From positions 1 to 5,022 of the forward strand of contig JAKMGR010000433.1 of NCBI GenBank assembly GCA_022424805.1: a stretch of 5,022 nucleotides of DNA, written 5' to 3'. The stretch comes from Verrucomicrobiales bacterium. Its GTDB lineage: Bacteria > Verrucomicrobiota > Verrucomicrobiia > Verrucomicrobiales > DEV007. The position numbers were made by a program, and so were the translations under genes. The notes under the pieces were generated by a model that saw nothing but the letters and a program-made list of their open reading frames with translations, did not search any database and was not told where the DNA came from. Shown here piece by piece: positions 1-5,022 of the stretch (position 1 is its first letter; the number at the start of each line of letters is the position of its first letter).

Positions 1-516
1 GCCTATGAAGGCGGTGTCCGAGTTCCCACCATTGTTCGCTGGCCAGGCATGACGCCGGCCGGCACGGAATCGGATGAACCAGTTATGACGATTGACTATT
101 GGCCGACATTCATAGAGGCCGCTGGAATGGACGTGAAAGAGGCAGGAGTCGATGGGCAAAGCCTGTTGCCTCTGCTTGAAAACAGAGATGCGTCACTGAA
201 TCGCGATCTGTTCTGGCATTTTCCCCACTATCACGCCGGAGGTGACAGCCCGTATTCTGCAATACGCTCCGGAAACTATCGACTGATTGAGTTTCATGAA
301 ACAGGTGACCTCGAGCTTTACGATCTCAAAAGCGACATCGGGGAATCCAACGATCTCTCTAAGGAAAAACCTGACAAAGTCGCTAAACTGCACACGCGAA
401 TGAAGAAGTGGAGGGAAGAGGTCGGTGCTCAGATGCTGACTCCAAACCCGCAGCATGATTCGAAGCGCGCGACCGAGGTAAGAAAGCGCGCGAAAAAAGC
501 AAAGAATTCGAAATGA
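1..516 (+). CDS. Sulfatase (arylsulfatase A-like), C-terminal part, 5' end outside window
   Basis: This is the last 171 codons of a sulfatase gene, open from the first base of the window in frame 1 and ending at TGA 514-516. What can be seen: AYEGGVRVPTIVRWPG at fragment residues 1-16 is the typical sulfatase strand and loop. It is followed by DYWPTFIEAAG (32-42), DGQSLLPLL (51-59), FWHFPHYH (71-78), SAIRSGNYRLI (86-96) and LYDLKSDIGESNDLS (106-120), the usual order in the C-terminal subdomain of PVC and Bacteroidota S1-family sulfatases. The tail is basic (KRATEVRKRAKKAKNSK). The family hydrolyses sulfate esters, often on polysaccharides, and is normally exported. The N-terminal C/S-x-P-x-R site that becomes formylglycine, and any signal peptide, lie outside the window, so neither activity nor substrate can be judged. 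The ATG at 49 is internal to the conserved domain and is not the real start. The gene overlaps the following dehydrogenase gene by four bases. Confidence 0.93.
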   Translation, partial: AYEGGVRVPTIVRWPGMTPAGTESDEPVMTIDYWPTFIEAAGMDVKEAGVDGQSLLPLLENRDASLNRDLFWHFPHYHAGGDSPYSAIRSGNYRLIEFHETGDLELYDLKSDIGESNDLSKEKPDKVAKLHTRMKKWREEVGAQMLTPNPQHDSKRATEVRKRAKKAKNSK

Positions 517-1517
517 GCGATTCCAGTTCCCTGCCTAAGGTCGTCATCACAGACCTGATCACCGAGCCACTCGACCATGAGCGGAGAGTTCTCGGTGGGA
601 GTGCCGAAATTGTGGCGCTCGATGCGATGAGCGAAGACGAGCTCGTCGGGAAGATCGAAGATGCCAAGGTCGTGATGGTGTATCACTACTTCCGTTTCAC
701 CAAGACCTCGATTGATCGTCTCGAAAATTGCAAAGCCATCGTGCGGCCCGGTGTCGGTTACGACGGAATCGATTGCGAAGCCGCTCGGAGTAGAGGGATC
801 CCCGTTTGCAACGTTCCCGATTACGGAACCGAAGAAGTCGCTGATTCCGCAATGGGAATGGCTATCTTGTTAGCTCGGGGATCGCACTTTCTGAACAGTC
901 GATTGCGGCGCGGAGTGGGGGAGTGGAATATGGATCAAGCCGCTCCGATTTCGAGACTGCGAGGGCAGACCTTTGGGATCATCGGATGTGGTCGTATTGG
1001 CACAGCGACGGCACTGCGTGCGAAGGCTTTTGGATTCGACGTTTTATTTTACGATCCGTATTTGCCTGATGGCGTTGAAAAGGCGCTCGGAATTCGACGG
1101 GTCGATTCACTCGCCGAGTTGTTGCAGGAGAGTTTCGTCGTCAGCGTTCATTGTCCGCTTACCGACGAAACGCGAAGCATGGTTGGGGCTGACGAGATCG
1201 GCACGATGCAAAAGGGTTCCTTTCTCGTGAATACCGCTCGCGGGGGGATTGTTGACACTGAAGCGGTAGTGAACTCATTGGGAGAAGGACACCTCACCGG
1301 AGCAGGGATTGACGTGTTGGAAAAAGAACCTCCACCTGAGGATTCAGTCGTGCTGGCGGCGTGGAGAGACGCGGAGCATCCCGCCCACGATCGATTGATT
1401 CTGAATCCACACACCGCTTTTTATTGCGAGGAAGGCTGTGAGGAATTTCGGACAAGAGGCGCTCAGGAAGCCCTGCGTGCGATCCGAGGAGAGCCACTTC
1501 GAAATGTTGTGAATTGA
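513..1517 (+). CDS. D-isomer-specific 2-hydroxyacid dehydrogenase, CtBP-like, NAD-dependent
   Basis: A complete cytoplasmic protein of 334 residues, normal length for the family, which interconverts 2-keto acids and D-2-hydroxy acids with NAD(H). The substrate-binding half carries IVRPGVGYDGID (76-87, with Arg78) and VPDYGTEEVADSAMG (101-115). The Rossmann motif is GIIGCGRIG (155-163), and Asp181 in FYDPY is placed to bind the adenosine ribose, favouring NAD over NADP. The catalytic trio is present: Arg243 in NTARGG, Glu272 in DVLEKEPP and His300 in NPHTAFY. The run ALRAKAFGF-VLFYDPYL-DG, the (F)LVNTARGG block and the C-terminal NVVN resemble animal CtBP dehydrogenases as I recall them, so I place it in the CtBP-like branch. 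The CtBP active-site Trp is Phe303 here. The ATG at 513 overlaps the sulfatase stop (ATGA) with no strong Shine-Dalgarno sequence, suggesting translational coupling. There is no ACT domain, which argues against the long SerA form. The substrate is unknown. Confidence 0.93.
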   Translation: MSDSSSLPKVVITDLITEPLDHERRVLGGSAEIVALDAMSEDELVGKIEDAKVVMVYHYFRFTKTSIDRLENCKAIVRPGVGYDGIDCEAARSRGIPVCNVPDYGTEEVADSAMGMAILLARGSHFLNSRLRRGVGEWNMDQAAPISRLRGQTFGIIGCGRIGTATALRAKAFGFDVLFYDPYLPDGVEKALGIRRVDSLAELLQESFVVSVHCPLTDETRSMVGADEIGTMQKGSFLVNTARGGIVDTEAVVNSLGEGHLTGAGIDVLEKEPPPEDSVVLAAWRDAEHPAHDRLILNPHTAFYCEEGCEEFRTRGAQEALRAIRGEPLRNVVN

Positions 1518-1526
1518 ATCTGCTCA

Positions 1527-1577
1527 ACAGGGTTAGTTTGAGCATGGAGCAGGGTCAGGTCATCGACCTAACCCTGT
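1527..1577. terminator. Inverted repeat between convergent genes, probable bidirectional terminator
   Basis: ACAGGGTTAG (1527-1536) is an exact reverse complement of CTAACCCTGT (1568-1577), leaving a 31-base loop. A second, tighter fold uses the same right arm: CAGGGTCAGGTC (1550-1561) pairs with GACCTAACCCTG (1565-1576) around the loop ATC, with a single C-A mismatch. The element lies 9 bases after the dehydrogenase stop and 18 bases beyond the stop of the minus-strand gene, where a shared terminator is expected. Neither side has a clear T-tract, so it is not a classic intrinsic terminator. It may instead protect mRNA 3' ends. Confidence 0.5.
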
Positions 1578-1595
1578 CAGCTTTGGGAAAAGCGA

Positions 1596-4500
1596 TTACT
1601 TGAACATTGCATTCTCGGCATTGCCGCCGCTCAGGGTGTAGAACACGATGTACACAAAATCATAAAAAAAAAAAAATATCAGAAGCATGGGGGGCATGGG
1701 GGATACTTTCGATACCTCGATGCTCTCCACGGCCTTGCGGTCGATGTTCTCGCGCTGGTTGGGGTCGGAAAGGTCGGTGTTGATGGTGACGTTGTCTCCG
1801 TTGAGGTTCACGACAACTCCCGAGACTACGCTCCCGTCGTTCTTGGTGACGACAATGGGCGCGAACTGCTCGTTGATCTCTTTACTCGGATTGATGATCT
1901 GGTCGAGCAGATCGTGAGGGCTGTAGCGTCCGCCGGCACCGGTGAGGTCAGGGCCAGTCATGCCTCCAGCGTTTCCGAAGCGGTGACAGGCAAAGCAGGC
2001 TGCAGCAGAGAACATCTTGCGACCGTTTTCAAAATCCCGGTTTTTCATTCCGGTCTCGGATGCTTTGCTGAGCTCGTCGAGTGTCCACATCGTCGGGGTG
2101 CGTCCCGCGAAGATAGCTCCCACGTTTTCGATAGCGGATTTCACTTCTGGCTTTTTCGCGATGAGCTCGGCGTGAGTCTGTTTCTCGGTATCAGTGAAGG
2201 TGGCAAGGCTGTCGGTTTTGATGAACTCGATAAACTTCGTGAAGCTGGCTCCGCCACGATAGTTGGCGGCTTTGAGAAACCAGTTCAGCTGCTGCTCGCG
2301 CAGTTTGGGAGTCCAACCTGCTTTGAGGTGGCGAATGCTGCGGGCGTATTCCATCTGTGGCTCCTGGCTCTCTGCATTGGCAATGAGGGCCATACCCTTG
2401 GCCGCCGCGTTAGGAGCCTGAAGGTAGGCGAGCGTCTCGGTAAGCATCCAGTTCAGGTCGAGGCCTCCTGCAGGATAGGAGGGGTCAAGCTGCGCGATGA
2501 TCTTGTCGATGGTGGCCTGGTCAGGGTTTCCGAAACGGTGCAGGGTCACTTGAAGGGCGCGGAGATGAGTCAGCTTCTGGCGTTTGTCCAGCTTCGCGAA
2601 ATCAACATCTAGGAGTGACACGAGAATCTTGTCGCGCATCGCTGTATTGACCTCATTTCCGGGTTCGGAGCGATGGCTCGGGCAGTCTCCGGCAAGTCGA
2701 GCAAGGGCGAGAAGGGCGGGAAGGCGCTTTCCGGCTTCTTTCTCAGATAGGGCCTTCTCGGCCCAGGTGTCAGCAGGCTGATGTTCAAGAATGACGCGCG
2801 CGGCGGAAGCGATCCAGCGGTCCTTGTGATCGAGGTGGGGCCACGCGTTTCCAACCGCAGCATGGTCCTGTTTGCCATGAAAGCTCTCCAGCTTGTGGCG
2901 TAGTTTCCGATGCGGGTTTTCAGTCGATGTCAGGTCAACTGGCTCCGTGCTCGCTTCGCCCTTGTAGGTGACGCGATACAGTCCGGACTGTACACGGCGG
3001 CCGCCGATGGCAAAATACATGGCTCCGTCTTTTGGATGAATGATCGCATCCGTGACGGGGAGGGGAGCACCGGTGATGAACTCTTCTTTTGACCCCTTGT
3101 AGGTAGATCCGTCTTCTTCGAGGTGAACGGCGTAGATTTTACCCCAGCTCCAATCGAGTACGTAGAGGGCGTTCTGGTATTTGTCAGGAAATTTTGCACC
3201 GTAACCGAAGCGAGTTCCGGTGGGAGACCCCGGGCCAATGTTCAGGTTTGATGGGAGAGTGTCAGGATAAAACTCGGGATACTTTCCTGCTCCGTTTCTC
3301 CATCCATATTCGCCCCCGCTGACGACGTGGTTGACGCGGGTGGGACGATACCACGGGGTATTGAAGTCATATTCCATGTCAGCGTCGTAGGTGAAAAGCT
3401 CGCCATCCTTGTTCAGTGAACCGCCGTAGATATTGCGGAATCCGGAAGCGAAGATTTCGAAGTCTTTGCCATCGCGCGAAATGCGATAGACGATTCCGCC
3501 GGGAGCGAGGACGTGACGGTTGTGGCCGCGTCCGTCAGGCATGCGGGGGAGAAGGTGATCGTCGCCCCAGATCTTCGCGACAGGTGAGGAGTCGGGCGTT
3601 CCTTTGTAGGGTCCCTCTTCGATCACTGCGTTGTTTCCGGTGATGAGATAGAAATGCTTTCCGTCGGGCGTAGGGACAATCGCGTGGACTCCGTGGTCGC
3701 TCTTGGATTCAAAAGCACGTAGCAATTGCACTTTGTCGAGCTCGCCATCGTTGTCGGTGTCGGAAATACGATAGAATCCGCTCGTCGCTTTCCGTTCGTA
3801 GTCGTTCACGCCTGCGTAGAGGTGGCCGTCGGCGAATATCATTCCGTTGATCGCACGAATGTTGACGGGAACTTTCGTGACGTCTTTCTGCTGGAGCTTT
3901 TTGCCCGGAGCGGGAGCTGGAAAACGGTAGAGATCGCCGTATTGGTCGCTGGCGTAGATGTTGCCTTTGTTGTCCGGAGCCAATGCGACCCAGGAGCCTT
4001 GCGCCCCGCCGGGAACGGAGTAGAGAAGCTCCACATTAAACCCATCGAGGGCTTTGATGCGGTCGACCGGTGTTGCTTTGTTTTGACCAATGGCAGGGCC
4101 CACTTCTTTCGGTCTGCCTCTGGGCTTGGGCTTGCTCTTCATCGCAGTTTTCGCTTTGGCCTTCGCCTTGGCTTTTCCTTTACCGCCTGGCTTTGGCTTG
4201 ATGATTTCCTGGGCGTCGTTGGGTAGATCGGCTTTTGCAAAAGGAGTGACCCCTCCGTCTTCGAGAACTTTGAGGCGGACATCCTTGATCCGAACTTCCA
4301 TGGCAGGTCCACGATGAACCTGAAAAGCGAGAAGCCCCTCGAGTGAGCGACCCTTCTCGTCGTAGTCGTGTAGCTCGATCGTGAGCTTGTTGTCGAGCTT
4401 GTGGGTGATGTGATTGCCCTTGGCGATAATGGTGTATTCGTGCCACTTGGAGACGTCGACCGCGACAGGGTCGCGCTCCGCGACGAGCCATTTTCGGGCA

Positions 4501-4928
4501 TCAGGGTCCATGACCACGCTCTGGCCATTCTGGACAATAATGCCTCGACCGCGCTCGTGATAGATCATCGCGTTGTAGGGAGGATTGGAGTGGGCATCGC
4601 ACTGGTAGCCACCGACGACCCATTTCCCGACCTCGGGCAATTCTTTGGATCGGTATTGAATTCCGGAATTGTTCTGTCCCGTGATCTTGAGCTTAACCTT
4701 CAGTTCGAAATTCTTCAGAGTGTCCTCTCGCCAGATCAGGAACTGGTTGTATTCCAGGTGGTCAGGGCTGTTGGTCTTCCCAACGATTTCACCATTTTTG
4801 ACGGACCAGAGTTCTGGATTCCCATCCCATCCGGTGAGGTCTTTACCGTTGAACAGTGAGCGATAGCCGTCCTCCGCCGAGGCGAGGGAAAGCAGGAATA
4901 AGAGTGAAAAGGTCAGCAGGGATTTCAT
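1596..4928 (-). CDS. Exported multidomain protein: DUF1080, sugar dehydrogenase-like propeller and cytochrome c domain (PVC type)
   Basis: The protein has 1110 residues. A Sec signal peptide (1-18) precedes a DUF1080 / 3-keto-disaccharide hydrolase-like domain (about 19-223: LFNGKDLTGW, NSGIQYRS, GYQCD, GRGII, AFQVHRGPAMEVRIKDVRLK). A basic linker follows (about 224-285). Next is a beta-propeller (about 286-657) of the PVC putative membrane-bound dehydrogenase type, with DTDNDGELD (390-398, a calcium-loop pattern), SDHGVHAIVPTPDGK, FASGFRNIYGG, TPWYRPTRVNHVVSGGEYGW and PLPVTDAIIHPKDGAMYFAIGGR. An alpha-helical, HEAT-like region spans about 670-960. The C-terminal Pirellula/Verrucomicrobium heme domain (about 963-1110) has CFACH at 978-982 and SPMPP (Met1078, possible distal ligand), ending in LSGGNAENAMFK. 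I chose ATG 4928 because it puts a perfect signal peptide at the N-terminus; the GTG at 4982 would add 18 residues in front. No good Shine-Dalgarno is visible. Inferred role: periplasmic sugar oxidation with electron transfer to heme, plus cleavage of the oxidised glycoside. Residues 1084-1093 are abnormal. Domain calls are firm; the joint function is a hypothesis. Confidence 0.93.
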   Translation of the reverse strand: MKSLLTFSLLFLLSLASAEDGYRSLFNGKDLTGWDGNPELWSVKNGEIVGKTNSPDHLEYNQFLIWREDTLKNFELKVKLKITGQNNSGIQYRSKELPEVGKWVVGGYQCDAHSNPPYNAMIYHERGRGIIVQNGQSVVMDPDARKWLVAERDPVAVDVSKWHEYTIIAKGNHITHKLDNKLTIELHDYDEKGRSLEGLLAFQVHRGPAMEVRIKDVRLKVLEDGGVTPFAKADLPNDAQEIIKPKPGGKGKAKAKAKAKTAMKSKPKPRGRPKEVGPAIGQNKATPVDRIKALDGFNVELLYSVPGGAQGSWVALAPDNKGNIYASDQYGDLYRFPAPAPGKKLQQKDVTKVPVNIRAINGMIFADGHLYAGVNDYERKATSGFYRISDTDNDGELDKVQLLRAFESKSDHGVHAIVPTPDGKHFYLITGNNAVIEEGPYKGTPDSSPVAKIWGDDHLLPRMPDGRGHNRHVLAPGGIVYRISRDGKDFEIFASGFRNIYGGSLNKDGELFTYDADMEYDFNTPWYRPTRVNHVVSGGEYGWRNGAGKYPEFYPDTLPSNLNIGPGSPTGTRFGYGAKFPDKYQNALYVLDWSWGKIYAVHLEEDGSTYKGSKEEFITGAPLPVTDAIIHPKDGAMYFAIGGRRVQSGLYRVTYKGEASTEPVDLTSTENPHRKLRHKLESFHGKQDHAAVGNAWPHLDHKDRWIASAARVILEHQPADTWAEKALSEKEAGKRLPALLALARLAGDCPSHRSEPGNEVNTAMRDKILVSLLDVDFAKLDKRQKLTHLRALQVTLHRFGNPDQATIDKIIAQLDPSYPAGGLDLNWMLTETLAYLQAPNAAAKGMALIANAESQEPQMEYARSIRHLKAGWTPKLREQQLNWFLKAANYRGGASFTKFIEFIKTDSLATFTDTEKQTHAELIAKKPEVKSAIENVGAIFAGRTPTMWTLDELSKASETGMKNRDFENGRKMFSAAACFACHRFGNAGGMTGPDLTGAGGRYSPHDLLDQIINPSKEINEQFAPIVVTKNDGSVVSGVVVNLNGDNVTINTDLSDPNQRENIDRKAVESIEVSKVSPMPPMLLIFFFFYDFVYIVFYTLSGGNAENAMFK
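1664..1676. repeat. 13-base A/T homopolymer inside the coding region
   Basis: Thirteen consecutive A on the plus strand read as T on the coding strand and encode Phe1085-Phe1088 plus the first base of Tyr1089. It sits in a low-GC patch (about 1650-1679) that contrasts with the G+C-rich sequence on both sides. The reading frame is the same before and after it. It could be a sequencing or assembly artefact or a slippage-prone tract; see the related finding. Confidence 0.85.
1983..1997 (-). other. Heme c attachment motif CxxCH (CFACH)
   Basis: The codons TGC TTT GCC TGT CAC encode Cys978-Phe-Ala-Cys981-His982, the covalent heme c site. The flanking sequence (ENGRKMFSAAACFACHRFG and then GGMTGPDLTGAGGRYSPHDLL) is characteristic of the Pirellula/Verrucomicrobium heme-binding domain. 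His982 is the proximal ligand. Met1078 in SPMPP or Met990 could be the distal one. Confidence 0.9.
4104..4199 (-). other. Lys/Ala/Pro-rich interdomain linker with AT-hook-like PRGRP
   Basis: Residues 244-275 join the DUF1080 domain to the propeller. They contain KGKAKAKAKAK (250-260) and then KSKPKPRGRPK (264-274), where PRGRP matches the core of an AT-hook. The DNA is a short degenerate repeat of AAG/GCC-type codons (4149-4181), likely to vary in length between relatives. In an exported protein it is most likely a flexible, positively charged tether, perhaps for acidic (sulfated) polysaccharide or the cell surface, rather than a DNA-binding element. Confidence 0.7.
4875..4928 (-). other. Sec signal peptide of the multidomain protein
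   Basis: Residues 1-18 read MKSLLTFSLLFLLSLASA: one Lys, a hydrophobic core of Leu/Phe, and an A-S-A motif just before Glu19-Asp20, where signal peptidase I should cut. There is no lipobox cysteine. The protein should be released into the periplasm, where a c-type heme is normally attached. This also decides the start codon of the gene. Confidence 0.88.
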
Positions 4929-4933
4929 AGAAC

Positions 4934-4943
4934 TGTAATTACA
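4934..4943. promoter_or_regulatory. Perfect 10-bp palindrome upstream of the multidomain gene
   Basis: TGTAATTACA is a perfect palindrome five bases before the ATG of the minus-strand gene, where a ribosome binding site would normally lie. It could be an operator half-site or chance in an A/T-rich leader. No convincing -35/-10 pair or Shine-Dalgarno sequence was recognised in 4929-5022. Confidence 0.25.
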
Positions 4944-5022
4944 AATAAACGAAGGTTTTGACGAAATGTATTTGCCGGACACGGCAGATTCTGTATCGAG
5001 AAGGCGGTAATAGAATTTTTTC

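Noticed and set aside
49..516. Sulfatase fragment starting at ATG 49 as a short independent gene
   Set aside because: The conserved sulfatase motif (EGGVRVP...WPG) continues in frame upstream to the window edge, so this Met is internal.
1596..1686. Frameshifted gene end at the poly-A tract
   Set aside because: The family ending LSGGNAENAMFK is in the same frame as SPMPPMLL and at the usual spacing, so there is no net frameshift, only an abnormal stretch in between.
1914..2612. Plus-strand open frame of 232 codons
   Set aside because: It lies entirely antisense to the helical and heme regions of the multidomain gene, whose protein has clear family motifs. Its own translation shows no recognisable domain.
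3726..4226. Plus-strand open frame of 166 codons, with a Gly/Leu-rich hydrophobic end
   Set aside because: It is antisense to the propeller and linker. The apparent low-complexity hydrophobic end is just the complement of the Lys/Ala linker codons.
4401..4859. Plus-strand open frame of 152 codons
   Set aside because: It is antisense to the DUF1080 domain, with no motif of its own and no start signal.
4929..4982. N-terminal extension of the multidomain protein from GTG 4982
   Set aside because: It would place 18 polar residues in front of a complete signal peptide. The ATG at 4928 gives a standard Sec signal with an A-S-A cleavage site.
4988..5022. Possible terminator ending in TTTTTT at the right edge
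   Set aside because: The only pairing found (ATTCT 4988-4992 with AGAAT 5012-5016) is five A/T-rich bases around a long loop, too weak to support a terminator.

Overview
The window shows two convergent transcription units. The gene types point to a heterotrophic bacterium of the PVC group (Planctomycetota or Verrucomicrobiota). The main reason is the long minus-strand protein. It joins a DUF1080 domain, a Pirellula/Verrucomicrobium-type propeller ('putative membrane-bound dehydrogenase', TIGR02604-like) and a C-terminal Pirellula/Verrucomicrobium-type heme-binding domain (TIGR02603-like). Sulfatases are also very abundant in these phyla, and start sites without a clear Shine-Dalgarno sequence fit them. 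The lineage is inferred from protein families only, so I do not name a genus.

Left, plus strand (1-1517): the 3' part of a sulfatase gene enters from the left edge and overlaps by four bases (ATGA) a complete D-2-hydroxyacid dehydrogenase gene. That dehydrogenase looks closer to the CtBP branch than to ordinary phosphoglycerate or lactate dehydrogenases. The two genes are almost certainly co-transcribed and translationally coupled.

Middle (1518-1595): a short gap between converging genes holds an inverted repeat with two possible folds, probably a shared bidirectional terminator, although it lacks a T-tract.

Right, minus strand (1596-4928): one gene encodes an exported multidomain protein of 1110 residues. 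In order it has a signal peptide, a DUF1080 (3-keto-glycoside hydrolase/lyase-like) domain, a Lys/Ala/Pro-rich linker with an AT-hook-like motif, a beta-propeller resembling PQQ-type sugar dehydrogenases, an alpha-helical repeat-like region and a cytochrome c domain with CFACH. Near its C-terminus a 13-base A/T homopolymer sits in a stretch where the usual charged helix is replaced by Ile/Phe/Tyr. This is either a sequencing or assembly fault or a real local change. The last 94 bases (4929-5022) are the upstream region of this gene and hold a perfect 10-bp palindrome close to the start codon.

Taken together, the window looks like part of a polysaccharide or glycoside degradation region: a sulfatase for desulfation, a multidomain protein that could oxidise and cleave sugars, and a dehydrogenase for a 2-keto or 2-hydroxy acid. 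The link between the two convergent units is inference. No RNA gene, CRISPR array, insertion sequence or phage element was seen.
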